From Sphagnum compactum (lineage: Eukaryota > Bryophyta > Sphagnopsida > Sphagnales), in the NCBI GenBank assembly GCA_965153455.1, contig OZ234497.1, positions 10,912,001 through 10,976,000 on the forward strand: a stretch of DNA of 64,000 nucleotides, read 5' to 3'. The notes beneath the pieces are model-generated. The model did not search any database, was not told where the DNA came from, and saw only the letters and a list, made by a program, of their open reading frames with translations. Position 1 is the first letter of the stretch. Each line of letters opens with the position of its first letter. This document shows, in pieces, positions 11,751 through 25,115 of this stretch. Made by a program: the position numbers and the translations under genes.

Positions 11751-13516
11751 ATAGAATGTGAAACCTTCATCAGAAGCATGCAAAATTTGAAGTAGCAGGG
11801 TAGAAGCACACTTAGGTGGGTCAAATGTGGCGTTTGGGAGTCCACAATTTAGATGGACTAAGCTATTTTTTTAAAAACAAAGTACATTAAACAAGACAAT
11901 CAACATGTCAATTTGACCACTTTGTTAGGGTCACATGTAAATGCAACACGGGTTTTTTTTTCAAATTTTAGCCTATGTGCATGTAGAGTTTGCACAGAGA
12001 CTCAATTTAACATTTTTTTGTCAAGGTTCTCTTTCTTTCTTAATTTGGATGGTCCTGACCTCTTCTATACCATTCATGTTGAAATGTGCAAAAGCTAACT
12101 TGCATTGTATGATTATTGTCCTAGCTAAAATGTCTCAAGCAAGTTGAAGCAAATTGAACAAGCAATCATAAATCAAGGTTTTAATAGACCAAGCAATGGC
12201 AAGAGGTTTATGGTCAAACAAGAAGGAAACAAGTTTAAAGGTTTTGTAAATGTCAATCCTATGTTCCCCATATTATTGCACAAGGTGCTGAGTTTATCAA
12301 TCCAAGTCATTTTGTTAAGGTCTACAACCTTAATCATTAGGGATGGTGCCCAAAATTTTTGAAGGTTCCGAAAGATTTTTAAAAGTCAGAGGTTGAAGCC
12401 CTTTTTGGTGGGCTTGTGAATAAGAATAGTTACAAGTACATGCAATGTAGTAATCTTGAGTTGATCGCTCGTATAAAGAACCTATGGATGGTTTTTCATT
12501 AGAAAACATGATTGCCAAATCATTGCCATGGCCAGAGGTATAGTTTGTGAAAAGAAGGGGAGTCATGTCTTGAACTAGGCCTTGTTTGCAACCTGGATGA
12601 GAAAAGAATAGGTTCGTAGATTGTTAGTGAAGACAAATTCTTTAGGTTTAAAACTACACATATAGTTGCAATTTATTTTTTGCAACTAAGAAATATTTTT
12701 TGCAATTGCTAACCAATATTATTAAAAAAATGAATCAAAAGTGTATGCCACGTGTCAACACCACAACAATAGCCACTACATGCCACTACTTGCCAATTTA
12801 GTTGAAAATTGTTCTACTAATATAGTCGAGGGATGTTGTCAACTGCATTCAACTAATGGATGAACTTCATCCATTGACTAAGCATGACATCAACCAAAAA
12901 TATAATTATAATTTCAACTAGGTTGCAACTATGTAAGTAAAACAGCATCCAGAGAACACACAAAAGTCCAATGTGTATCTTCAGAACACTACACACTAGT
13001 CCAAAGTGCAACCTCAAAGCACACAAAAGTCCAACAAACATTTGCAAACACATGGTTCAGTCTAACAAGCATCCTCAAAGGACATAAAAGTTTAGTAATC
13101 ATCCTTAGAACACACAATTTAGTTGGATAAAACGTCTTCACAACATACACTAATCCAAAATCCAATGGACATCATACAAGCTTAGAACACACCTTATTCT
13201 AAGATAAAGTCCTTATGCATCTTCAAAACATGTACATCAATCCTTAATCAAGGTGTACACCAAGGATCATCAAAAGTTCACACAAATTTAAAGCCCACTA
13301 ACAAAACTGCACCACTTGGTACTTCACTATCTACCTTTAGACACAAAATTCAATTACTAGATATATTATCTAAACTAGATTGTCATTTATATAACCCAAG
13401 GATCATGAACAAACTACATTATTGACCATCAATTTTTCCAAATAGTCCATGTGATCCAATGTTTGCAATCCAATTTAACGAATCAACTTCAAAATTTCAA
13501 AAAGAAAAATGTCTTA
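11751..13516. other. Intergenic, decayed repeats, no gene recognised
   Basis: No domain could be assigned. At 12640-12820 there are words such as TAGTTGCAA, TTGCAACTAAG and CCACGTGTCA, which resemble the subterminal words of the AT-rich element at 46776-49673 and may be a relic of the same class. At about 12945-13180 a degenerate tandem repeat of CAGAACACACAAAAGTCCAA-like units (period near 40) is visible. Confidence 0.45.
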
Positions 13517-14078
13517 CTAGGTTTCCATCAAGTAATGTGTTGGCTTCATTTCATATTCATTAGGGCCCACTTTTAATTGTGTGACATCCCATTTATTTGA
13601 ACTCACCTTGGTTTGAGTAATCCACCAATTCATAACACAATTGCGAACCTTTGTGGATACAACATTAACCTTAAACTTGCGTACCGTTAGTGTCCATAAT
13701 TCCTTCCCCTCCTTGTCAGCTAGTTGTTGTTGAAGTTTGGCAGCTCCTATTGCTTTCAGATGTACCCCAAGAACCCTGGTAGCACTTCGAGTGCTTGACT
13801 CACTGACATTAAATGTTGATGTAGTCAATAGGGCATTCTTGTTCACCAAGGGCACATTAGATTGCACCATCTATAGACATATTCAAACCTAATAATGCCT
13901 CTTGTTGTGTTTTAGAAAGATGTTCATGCAAAACATAACTAGGAAGACAATGGCTCAACCTTGGGTCACTGACAATGACCTTTTTCATACAATTTGGCCC
14001 AGGACAAGGATGCAAAGTAACCAAAATGTAATCAACAATTTGCAATGACATCTTTTGCATCTCTTTATCTGACATCAC
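13517..14078 (-). other. Two overlapping unrecognised open frames
   Basis: Minus-strand frames of 73 codons (14078-13857) and 117 codons (13870-13517) overlap by 14 bases in different phases. The pair could be one decayed coding region with a frameshift, or two exons. The first has a CPGPNC-like cysteine pair. The second is K/V-rich with GVHLKAIGAAKLQQQLADKE. I do not recognise a family, and the surroundings are transposon-rich. A relic of a transposable element is the simplest reading. Confidence 0.25.
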
Positions 14079-14235
14079 CTACTCAAAATTACCTAATGTG
14101 TCCACCATGAATTGCATCTATAATTTTTTTTTAAAAATTTTTTGCACAACATTTTGCTTGATGTGCATTCTGATGAACCTTCCTTGCTCTATCTTCATCA
14201 TCGACTTCATGCTGCGATGCAAAAAAAAATTTATT

Positions 14236-14320
14236 GAAATGCAATGACTTCAGGCTATAATGCAAATCCAACTCTAGGTTGTAATGCGACTCCAACTTTA
14301 GGCTACAATGCAAAGTGATT
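14236..14320. repeat. Short degenerate tandem repeat
   Basis: Three imperfect copies of a roughly 30-base unit built on AGGCTACAATGCAAATCCAACT (variants AGGCTATAATGC, AGGTTGTAATGC, AGGCTACAATGC) follow each other. No coding meaning is seen. Confidence 0.5.
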
Positions 14321-14574
14321 TGCCCTCTCTGTAAGACCTGGTCGAATGATCCCCCTCTTTCGATTTTTATCCTTTTAGGAACCCATTGCACTTTCAGTTT
14401 GAAAGTTAGATTGTCCTTCAATTTGCAAAACAAGCGTCGCCACACTAAAACATAAAGATGATGATATGAAAAGTAAAAGAAAGTGAGAGCAAAAAAGGTT
14501 AGGTACAAGTTTATTACAAATCATGATGGAACATTCAAATGAATGACCCTTATGACATTGGCATCTATGACAAA

Positions 14575-14820
14575 ACCATAGCTAGGGTTATAAAAGGAAC
14601 ATGAAGACTAAACACATTTTAATAAGAATGTAAGCCATAGCTAGGGCTAAGCACATTTTGAAATAAATGTAAACCGGAGCCAAGGTTCCAATAGGAACAT
14701 GAAGGGCCAGATGCATTCCAAAAGGGACATTTATCATAACCAAAAAAATGATGGAAACAATATGGGCCAAATGTGTTTTGAAAGGAATGTTTACCAAAGC
14801 TAATGCCCCAATATTGGACA
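14575..14820. repeat. Degenerate minisatellite, period near 57-60
   Basis: About four to five diverged copies of a unit of the type CATAGCTAGGGYTA...CACATTTTGAAATRAATGTA run from 14575 to 14820. They occur just upstream of the copia remnant. Confidence 0.5.
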
Positions 14821-14924
14821 TTATGATATAGTTTATGGAAGCACACAAATGTGTACCTATTGTGCAGATTGGGTTGGTAATATGGATGACTGCAAATCCA
14901 CATCATGTTATGTTTTTGTTATTG

Positions 14925-15985
14925 GGAAATGGTGCTATAAGTTGGAATAATAAGAAGTAAACATTTATTGCTATGTCATCAATAGAAGTTGAATATATGG
15001 CAACTTCACAAGCAACAATGCAAACAATGTGGCTTTCATTACTTTTTGGGAGATTTGGTGTTCCATAGATGAAACCCATTGTCATATATGATGACAATCA
15101 AAATTGTATATCTTTATCAAAGAACCAGTATTTCATGCTCGCACAAAACATATGAAAATTCATCATCATTTGGCGCGAGAAAAAATTTGAAAAATGCTTA
15201 AGTTGGTGTACTGCAACATGAAAAATATGGTTGTAAATATTTTGACCAAGGGACTTTTTGTTGTCAAGCATGATGGTAAAAACACAGTCAAAGGAGTCAC
15301 TTAAGTGAGTGGACACTTTTAAAAATTATATTTTTGTATGTTTGAAAAATCACAAGGGAAACACAACAATTTGGATTGTCATAAAAAAATTTGGAATATT
15401 TTTCATTAATTGAAAAGTTTATATGCTCAAAGCTTAATAAAAATCAAAAATGTTTTTTTATTCTTAAAGCACTCAAACCTTGAGAATGGATAGTCTTAAT
15501 TTTTTTCAAATGTCCTTTTTTCTATCAAATGTGCACCATTCCTTTTGAAAATTGGGGAGCATTTTAACATTGATAATTAGAAAGGCAAAAGGACTTGAAC
15601 TAATGAATTTTTTTTTATAACCGACTTGAAACATTTGATTCAAATGTGCCTTTGACCTTGAAAATTATGGATTTTGAAAATGTGGCCTTAACAAAAGTTG
15701 TTCATATTTATATGATAAGAGACATGAATGCATTATATATATGATATAAAATCAATTTTTAGTCAAAACATATTTATATCTAACATGAAGTGTTAAATTG
15801 AATATCCAAAATACAAAATTTTAAATTGTAAACCAACACAAAATTGACATGTATCATGTGTAGTGTTTGAAAAATGACTTTTACTTTGGCACCCTTAGCT
15901 CCTTTGATCATGTTTTCACCCACGAATATTTTGACATTTGATGGCTGTGATTAAGTGCACAACCTGATAGTTTGTTGAGTGGAGG
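14925..15985 (+). pseudogene. Ty1/copia RNase H remnant and 3' untranslated region
   Basis: In shifting frames, 14930-15300 translates to the copia RNase H signature. A decayed ISW-KK block is followed by LSS-EAEYMATSQATMQTMWLS-like sequence at about 14970-15040, YDDNQNCISLSKN at about 15090, and the terminal H-HH-REK...ILTKG-like stretch to about 15260. Internal stops show that it is dead. From 15300 to 15985 there is non-coding AT-rich sequence ending in a purine-rich tract (GAGTGGAGG) immediately before the LTR start. The part 15296-15925 recurs in inverted orientation at 36332-36968. Confidence 0.75.
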
Positions 15986-16359
15986 TGTTGGATATCAACT
16001 TCCTACCAAGTTATTTAAGTTACTTTAACCAAGTTATAGTTACTTAAGATGTTTGTGTTACATGCACTTACTTTTGGGACTATGAAATATGTTAAATAAG
16101 TTTACTTGAATATCTATAGTTAAGTTTAATGTGAAATATTTCAATGTATGAGGTGATGGTCTTGTCCACGTGCCTTCTAAGGTAGGTAACATTTGTACTG
16201 GGGTGTTCACCTCCTATTTAGATTAGGCAAGAGCTCATTGGCGAATTGTAAGTTTGTAGCAACATCTTTATGATCCTAACATTGGGTGGAGAGCTTATAA
16301 TAAAAATTAGTATTTTTATCATCTCTATTCTTTCATCAATTCGCTGTCAATTGCCAACA
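15986..16359 (+). mobile_element. Ty1/copia 3' LTR
   Basis: A 374-base segment starts TGTTGGATATC and ends TTGCCAACA, so its edges form the inverted pair TGTTGG/CCAACA typical of LTRs. It follows the polypurine tract GAGTGGAGG downstream of the copia RNase H remnant, as expected for a 3' LTR. An internal TATA-like word lies near 16295. The matching 5' LTR was not found in this window. Confidence 0.65.
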
Positions 16360-16440
16360 CTCCTCACATTGAAATAATGCAAAATTTGCCAAATTAGAAA
16401 AAACAATGGTCCATATACCTTCAAAGTTTCAAACCCCTAT

Positions 16441-16633
16441 ACCCCAAGGGTGGTGGCTCAGTGGTGTAGCCCCTGTCTGGGACTTTAAGACCTCAAAATA
16501 GGTTCTGGGTTCAAACCCAATGGTGTGAGGTGAAAGCCCTGGCAGTTGTTTACTAATGACCTTGAGTTGGGATTGACAACAGCTTGTCGGTTGGGGCCGC
16601 TGTTACGCTTCCCAAAAAAAAAAGAAGAAAACT
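16441..16633 (+). mobile_element. tRNA-derived SINE with target-site duplication
   Basis: An RNA polymerase III-type promoter is visible: A box TGGCTCAGTGG at 16454-16464 and B box GGTTCAAACCC at 16508-16518. A tRNA-unrelated body of about 90 bases and an A-rich tail (about 16610-16630) follow. The flanks carry a 14-base direct repeat with one mismatch, TTTCAAACCCCTAT (16427-16440) and TTTCAAACTCCTAT (16634-16647), which is the expected target duplication. A second, inverted copy lies at 5640-5784. Confidence 0.8.
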
Positions 16634-17365
16634 TTTCAAACTCCTATCATGAATATATTCTCCTCACCATGGGTCAGGTACCAAAGGTGTTGTAGAATAT
16701 TCCACACCATGGATAATGGCTAGAGGTAATGGGCCATGGCCTTTTCCTAGAATACAAGATGAGGGGCGGACATGATGACTTCAAAGAAGCGAAAAGCTCA
16801 AAAGCATAGAGGGGTTGGGGGAAGGTCAGGCCAGGGGGGCTTCTACGGTTGAGGACTCTGGAAGGAAACAAACAAAAAATCCAGCATTCTGCCAATGCAT
16901 GACCAACAAAGGAAATGGTCATAATATAGCTTTGCAATGAGAACTAGAAAATAGGATTTCACTGGACGGGACAAATCACAAATTGGAAGTGGGGTCCAGA
17001 CACAAGAAATTCCTGGATGGAATGAAATGACAGATTACGAGGAAGCACCAAACAGGAGGCCCTAGAAAGCACAAAAAAGGATCGAACTCTCTCTCTTTAC
17101 ACTTGCGGGATTTGAATCCAAATGTAGCACTCAATTTATGCGGCACAATTCTCAAACTTTCTGGATGTGTGGGCAAGTGGCTTGAGCATTTTGCCCGAGG
17201 CAAAATGCTTCAACAAAAGAATTCCTTGATCCTGAGGTTGTAGGATGGATCAAGGGGCAGGAGGTTGAGAGGGGTGTGTGAAAATGCAAGCACCTAGTGA
17301 GCTTGTTGTAAAACTTTTGCATCTATTTTGCTTTCTTGGAGGGGTGAACTTCATATAATGAAATT

Positions 17366-17394
17366 GTGTGTGTGTGTGTGGGGGGGGGGGGGGG
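17366..17394. repeat. (GT)n(G)n microsatellite
   Basis: A GT repeat runs directly into an uninterrupted run of about 15 G. The G run could be a sequencing-sensitive spot. Confidence 0.9.
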
Positions 17395-20300
17395 CACATC
17401 TAACCTTCAATATGAGCTATCAGTTGCAACAAAAACAAAAAGAATAAAAAATAAATATCAAACTACTACATAAGTGTTTCTTTTTCCAAAAATTTCCCCC
17501 TTTAAAAAGTAAATTTATAAAAAAAATGGCAAATTTCTGCTGAAAAACACATTTCAGACACTGGCAAAGTGTTTGCTCAGATTTGGACCATTGTGGACAT
17601 TTTTGGTTTATGCTGAATTTGTGCATATGTGGGAAAGCCAACATTTGAATAATATTTTAGGTCAGTTAATTAATAATGAATTGATATGTTGTTGTTTCAA
17701 ATTAATTGTCATTGAACTATTCAATACCTTACAAAATCTATGCCAAATTTCATTTAAATTAGATCTGATCAAAGTTAAATATATTCCTAAATTTGTAGAT
17801 TTGGATTAGGTTCATTTTGATATGTAGAAATATTTCAAGCTTTAAATAGATATCCATTGATTTAACACTTCTTTGACATAGGTGACAGGTCCTACCCCTT
17901 TCAGTTATGGGTACTTCCAGTCCGAATCAAATTGGATTGAACTTCAGGAATTATTATATTTCTTTCTGGATATATTATCCCATCTTTCAGTTGTGTTTTC
18001 AAATTTATACTTCGACCAACAACACTTTAAGATGCCTTAATTGGTTGTCATCTTAAACTATAAGTTAAGTTATCCTGAACAAAGGAATCCTATTTTTGAA
18101 ATCCATATTGTGTGGCTTTTACAATATTCCTAAACCACTCATTACTATAGTCTCGAATTTCCAAAAAACATTGAACAATTATAGAGTGCGAAAGAAAGGT
18201 GTGATCTAGGATGCACTAATGTTATTAGGTAGGTGCCTCTACCTTAAAAGGTGTTGAACATATCAAGCAAATTTGGGCAATGATACTCCAAAGCCAAAAA
18301 TTGTACAAACTTGAAAACATAAACTAGTAAGCAACTTAATTTTTGAACACCGAACATGCTTGTCATTTGGAGTCTCTTCTTCGTATGAAAATTGAAATTC
18401 TGGTTAAAGGTCATCATGTTATTTTAGCACAAGTGCTATTGGTAGCTCATTCTCTAGCTCGAACCCCCTTGGCTGACATCCTTTCAACTTCTAACATTCA
18501 ACATTTTCATAGAGCCCACCACACCAAACCTTAATTTATATTCTCACATCCAACTCATGATACCATGCTTGCATTGCCAAAAAATAGCTGGTAACAAGTA
18601 TTGGAAGTACTCTACCACATCTCGATATTGACTAGTCTAGTAAATAATATTACCATTAAACTTTGATACTTCCTAGTCCAAGTATAGACTTCAAATTTTG
18701 ATAATCAGATGCTAGTTTAGTATGATCCTTAATATCATTTTTTACACCATGTTATGTCAATGGTTCACATAATGACTCCAATATCTTCAGCCTCAAAATT
18801 GAGGCACTAGATTAGTATGATAGTTGATATCATTACCTACATATTTTATTATGTAGACTGTCCAAGTATTGACAACAATATCTTCACAGCCATACACCCA
18901 ACTAGTATGACCCTTAACACCATACCTATACACCATTTTACAGATAATTCGAGTATTGACACCAATATTTTCATACTTGGATATCATATTTAGTACGATT
19001 CTTAATATCACTGTCTATTCCACATTATATACCAACCCACAAATGATCTAGTAATAAAAAAAATTCTGATTTTTTACATTATTTCAACCTGAAAAATATT
19101 ATTTCAACCCATGCAAAGGTTTTTTTGTGGTAGAAATGGGTCTAATTCATCAAATTTCAAGTTTTTTTTATATTGCTAGATTTCTATGACATGTTACAAT
19201 AGGTAGCCAAAAATATAATTTAAGGATGCTTTCATTTTTAAAAATTGATATTTTTACAGCCAAATTTGGCTATATAGACTAGATATGAAAGGAAAAGGAT
19301 AATTTTATGTCTTGAACACCTATTGGTTCATTTAATGTAGAATTAGGAAAATTTTAAATTTTGATAAGAAAATTGAAATTTGGCAATTGAAAAACAAATT
19401 TAAAACATTAATTTTTCTAAGGTTTAGGCAAGGTGGCATTAACCACATGGGTAAGACCAACCAATAAGTTACATTAACATTTTCCGCATGATCTTATGGC
19501 TATTCCAAGTTGAAGCATGTGAGTGCAAGGTGGGTGTTGTCATTTTTGTAGGATGCGATTAGGTGGTTGCTTTAATAAGGTGAAATTTTTACTACACAAT
19601 ATTGATTATGGAAGGAAAATTGGCAACTTGAATGCATTGAAGGGGGTGTTTGAACCCCATTTATGATTATGTTATGCCTTATTGCAATTGAAGGTTGATG
19701 GGTGCAAGTATGTAGATAGGAGCCAACGGGATTACCTTACAAAAGGACCATGAGTCCTTTTTAATCTTTTTTCACTTTTTCATATGAAATTTTATTAAAA
19801 TGAAATCTTTTGCAACTTGTTATTAAAAATACATATAGTTGCCCCAATAGATCACATGTTTTGTGTTAATCATTGTTGAATAAATATGAATTTTTCAAAG
19901 TGTGTAAATTTTTGCCAGATTTTGCATTTCAAATTGAAAATTTATCATAATTTTTAATCATACCAAAATATGTAAACTATTTTAGGTTTTTGTTTCTTAT
20001 ATCATAAACTACAACTTTGTTTTGTATGTCATGCACATTACACCCCATTTACATGTGGTAAAGGACTTTTGAAAAAAATTTAAATGAAAAAAAACTTTGA
20101 ATTAATTAAATAAAAATTCCATATCTTTTTAATTGTGAGTGTTTTTTGAGCTTGGGTAAGAGGTTATTATCATCTATATTTTTTTACCATCAAAATATGT
20201 TGTTACAATAGTCCTTTATATAGTCTTTTGTAAAATTAACCACAATATGACGTGGCACCTATTTAAGTTCAAACGTCATTTTTTTAAACCAAAACTCAAA

Positions 20301-23300
20301 ATTTAATTGACTGAAGTTTTAATTTGAATTCCTTGACATTCATATTAATCATTTAGCACAACTTGGAATAGTTAACATAATTTTAAAATGTCACGAAAAA
20401 AACATATGTAAAAAAGTTCATAGTTTTCACCACTATCCAACATGATTTTTGGCTCCTGGGCTTAATCACAATAAAACGAGCCAAAAAGGATGTCAAATGA
20501 GCCCTAAAAATAGTCAAGATTGAAGAAATATTTATGTTTTACCATTTAAAACCATGGCAATCATGGCAAGTTGGTTTTTTTTAATTCATATGAATGTCAA
20601 AAAAATGTAAACCAAACATTCATTTGATAAAATTTGAAGTTTAAAAATTCCTTTCTATGAAAAAATTCCCATTTGTGATTGTCTTTTTGTCACATTGGCG
20701 CATTTCACTATGATTGAAACCAATGGACTAAATATGTAAGCTAGTTTAGGCTACCAATGTACATAAGCCTACCTAGTTTAAGTTAACCTAATAGGCTACT
20801 TAGCCTAATTTACCTACAAAATTATAATAGTTTTTTCTAACAACCTATTTGCCAATAAATTAATTTGTACACTTTGAATTGCTATAGCAAAAATTTCACG
20901 TGTCATTTATTAATTTATGTATAGTTGTAAAAATAATGTAGTTGTCAATCATCAATGGATGCCACCCATAATGGATGACATATGTTCAATTTTCATCAAT
21001 ATTTTCATCTAAACTTATGATAGTCACACATTATAATTGCATGTATGACTAAAATTTGGATTTGTGAAAGTTTAATCATATATCATGTGACTACATGAAC
21101 ACTTGTAACTAAAGTACCACATATATTTAGTACAAGTTTAGTCACAAATTGGGTTGCTTTGGACACTAGTTGCACATTAGTCACAAAAATATGGTTGGAA
21201 TGGATAAGATTTTTTTTAATGTTCAACAAGGCCAACTTGTTGAACATGTCACACCATCATCACTAGTTGTCTTTGGGTGACAATATTATGGCTTGATCAA
21301 AGCAAGGTGCCCAAGAAATGTTTATTCAACATTAGGTATAACCAATATTATAGGTAGATTATTCATGTAACCTTTTGTCTCCATAACTTTAGCCACTTCT
21401 ATCTCTCCAAATTTCTCTTTGGAGAATGATTAAGATATGCATACACACTCATCAACAATGCCTTCAATCTTCCCAAATATGGGCAGACTAAAGAAGGTGA
21501 AGGCTATTAAGTTGATCATGTGAACTATGTGATGCATAGGAATACAACAAAATGAAAACTTTTTATTAGGTGGGTTGCAACCTCAATTTGGATGCCTTGG
21601 AAGGTGGCATCACCATTTGCATTAAAATAAACAACCTTAGTAGCTAATTAGTCATGGTCATACAATCCCCTAAAAATGTTCACAAAGTTTTAGATCATGT
21701 TTGTGAAGTTGTTTGTTTATGCAACCTTTTGTGATTGGCTCTAGATTCACCAAGATTAATTGGCATCCATTTGAAATCCTCAACAACATGAGCATGCATT
21801 GAAATCCATGTTGGTTATTTATACTAGTCACCTCATTGTAAATTACAAAAATGTAGTTCACTGTTTGGATGGTCATATTTGTGGTTACATTGGTCATACA
21901 TTTTGCCATGTCACAACTATTAGTGTATGTCTAATGCTTGTCAAGATTGTTCTCTAGGTCTTCAAAAATTATAAAAACGCATGCATGCTTTCAAAGTCAA
22001 TGATGGGTCTCCCCAACACCAAAAGATGAAAAAAAGGTAGTGAAGTGATTTTTTTTCTTTTCAACCTTATTGTGTTTCACAATGTGGAGCTAAATGCCAT
22101 CATGTCCAATTGTGGTGTAAATCTTTTCAATCCAAACATGTAAGTTATCAAAATTGATGTAAGATTTCCCAAGCTCCTTGCTAGGCCAAACTACCTTACA
22201 CTTTTACCTACGACAATGTTTTCTCAACCCATTAAGTTTAGGGACAAATAATGTTTCGCTATGTTCAATTGTGGGATAGACTTTGCACTAGACCATTTAC
22301 ATCTTGCCATTCAGTACAACAACTAGATTGACCCAAGGAAACTTTACAACCCATGTATCCTAAAAGTTTTGATTTAGTTCCCTTTAGCCTTTTGTTTCTT
22401 CTTCTTAACCTCAAATCTTTTTTCAACTCTTTCATCAACGTTAACAAGATCAATCCTAAAAGTGTGAAAATATAATCAAAGTAGTGACGTCAACAAGATC
22501 AATCCTAGAAGTGCGAAGATTAGTCGAAATAGAAGCCCCATTAGCAAATGCATTAAGATTAACCTTAGTAACAACGTAAGCCTTGCTTTTGTTAGAACCA
22601 AAGGACACAAGGGGACTTGAACTAACAAGTGCAAAAGCAAAGTTTGTAAAGAGTGGGATAAAACCACTAAATAAGTTTGTATTTAAAGTTTTAAGGCAAT
22701 TTTAGGGGCGTCATTGTAAAAAACGAGTTTACAACACACATTAGCAACAAAATGCATGATGGAAGAATTTGAAAATGTGCAAGTTGAAATTAAAAACAAA
22801 AATAAAACCTCTTAGGAGTTCCCTAAAAATGCATGATGGAAGAAGTTGAAAACATTATCATGTGTTGAAAATGGGAAAGCGAAGCAAAGCTCTTTTCTGC
22901 ATTGTCAAACTACAAGAATGTGTGATGCAAAAACTTGGAAACACACAAGTTTAGTTGACACAAGAACGAAAAGTAAAGCATCGTCAAACTACAAGAATTC
23001 ATGTTGGAAGAACTTGAAAACACATGGATTCAAACAAGAATGAAAAGCAAAGCTTGATGCACTTATTGTTTGCAACAAACCCCTCAAATACAAAAGATGG
23101 AGAACTTCAACCAAGTATCAAGCTACTCTTGAACTTGCCATCATTGTGCACCAGAAACCCACAATTTCCATTTTGTAGTCATAAGATCTCAATGCTCATT
23201 GTACAATTCAATTTGATTCTTGAAAATCCCAAAACATATTTGTAAAGCCCATTTGTTCAAACTGTGTTGGATGGTGTTGTTTTCACAATCATAGAAGTTG

Positions 23301-23899
23301 GGTGGAACTCTACTCATAATTCAAGAAAGAAAAATAACAATGTGCAACGAAAAGGAAGTGCAAGAAGGTGGTGAGCTTGCTCTTTGACATCAACCTAGTT
23401 AACAAACCCCTCCTTTAAGAGATACCCTAGCCAATAACATATCACATCTGTAAAGTTGATATTTATGATAATATATCCTAAACGCTGGTGGACCATTAGG
23501 TGAAAAGCAATATTCTACTAATCAATTTCTGGCCAAATCATAGCCCTAAACCCCATTATGGGTGTCACATTATCTAAGGTCACACAAACTTGAAATTTCA
23601 ACCAAAAAAAAAAGGCTGGTGGGGGATGGGTACTGGTACTATACCTACAACTCATGTTTGGCAAATTTTGCCAAAATAATTAATTTTTTGAAAAAAACAA
23701 GTTCAAAAGCCTCGATCTGAAGATTTTAGAATTTCAACAATATTCTCTAAGTATGCTAAATCTCCTAAGTAAATTTCAAAGTTATCTTGTGTTTCAAATT
23801 GGATTCAATTTTCCAGAATTTTGGCAAATTGCTCTTAGTTTTTTTTTTCATCTGGCCCTGTTAGGAATTAATGAGTGTGGAACATTAGTCGTAGGTAAG
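17395..23899. other. AT-rich intergenic DNA, no gene recognised
   Basis: No exon chain or conserved domain was found on either strand. At about 20870-21220 there are repeated words of the TTAGTCACAAA / GACTAAAATTTG / TTGTAACTAA type together with TTTCACGTGTCA, similar to the subterminal words of the element at 46776-49673. This may be a small relative. A short direct repeat (ACAAGATCAATCCTARAAGTG) lies at about 22447 and 22494. The rest is unstructured AT-rich sequence. Confidence 0.45.
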
Positions 23900-25115
23900 G
23901 TATTTTTAAAACCTGTCGTAAAGGGACAGGGTCCACGGCGATGCCTACTGACAGCGGTTAATTCCACGGGCACAATTTCTTTCTCACCCGCACGTTCCCG
24001 ACACCTCCAGCGCTCTCCACGACGACACGTAAATTGTCTTCTCTTCTCGTAGCTCTGCGTCAGCCCTTTCTCTCTCTCTAAATTTCTATACCTACATCTC
24101 TCTGCATAATTTACAACTCTTGATTTTATGATTTCCTTGCTCTCTTAATTACTGTCCCGAAGTTTTTTCAGACGTCTTTAATATAAGTAGTAGTCTCCCG
24201 CAGAACTTTTGTCCATATATTTGTAGTGAAATGCTCAAGAGGTGGTGACTTATAGTAGTAGTAGTAGTAGTTGACGTTTGTTATACTACTACTCGTGTGT
24301 TGTCGCAATTGTGAACCTGTTGTTGTTGTTGTTGTTTTCTCGAGTGGAAACGGAATTGTCGTAGTAGATCTCCGCGGACAGTTTGTTTGCTGTTTTTTTC
24401 TTTTGTAGTCGTACGCACGTAGATTCCTTTACTTTGTGTCAAGTTTACTGTATTAATTTCTCGCGCTTGAGAAGACTCTAGAATTTCTCCTCCTGGTAGT
24501 TGCAATCGGTGGTGGTGCGGTTAATGAAGCTGCAGTTGTTGGGTAAAGCTCTGGCCTAATTGAGTGTGAGTGATTCGGGGGCGGTGTTGATCTCTCTCTC
24601 TCGCTCTGCTCTGAGCAATTGTGTGCTTTGTCTTCTGAACGAAAGTCCTTTGTTTTTCCGTCTCCTTTGTGCGAAAAACTCTTTTGGGTCCTGGCAGCTC
24701 CCCCTGTTTGTAAGTATACTTATAAAAAGAGTGAGAGATTCCCGGCTCACACCTTGCTGTGATCATGAATCCTGCATGATCTTACCGAGGGAGCTGGGAT
24801 CTATGATGGGTTGACCACACAAATTTTGTATCTTGCAAGTGTGCATGCACTAGTGTACTAGCTGTAGTTGCATGAGTACTCTGATTCTCTTATAATTCTG
24901 GGCTGCAATATTATATATGATTCACCAACCCAGCAAACTATTTCTCAGCTTCATGTGCAGCAAGAACAGTGACCAACAAGAGTGCTAAACATATATATGT
25001 ATATGCACTCACTGAATGCAGGTGCAGCTAGCGGGAATTCACCAGAGTATTATAATACCGAGACCTGTAGCAGCTACGAGTGGATGAGCTGGGTGTGAAG
25101 CTTGAGCTGAGGAGA
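23900..25115 (+). promoter_or_regulatory. Promoter, 5' leader and likely leader intron of the sugar transporter gene
   Basis: Base composition changes sharply at about 23900 from AT-rich to mixed sequence. TATA-like words are at about 24180 (TATAAGTAG) and 24721 (TATAAAAAG). The leader has CT-rich tracts (about 24065-24085 and 24590-24610) and microsatellites: (TAG)n at 24252-24271 and (TTG)n at 24318-24337. A strong donor GTAAGTAT at 24710 and an acceptor TGCAG ending at 25021 suggest a 312-base leader intron, placing the second TATA-like word inside it. The transcription start cannot be fixed by eye. Confidence 0.45.

Noticed and set aside
16454-16518. Possible tRNA gene
   Set aside because: A and B boxes are present but no cloverleaf folds, and the A tail plus target duplication identify a SINE.
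18343-18534. 63-codon open frame (MNTEHACHLE...)
   Set aside because: Chance frame in AT-rich intergenic DNA with no supporting signal.
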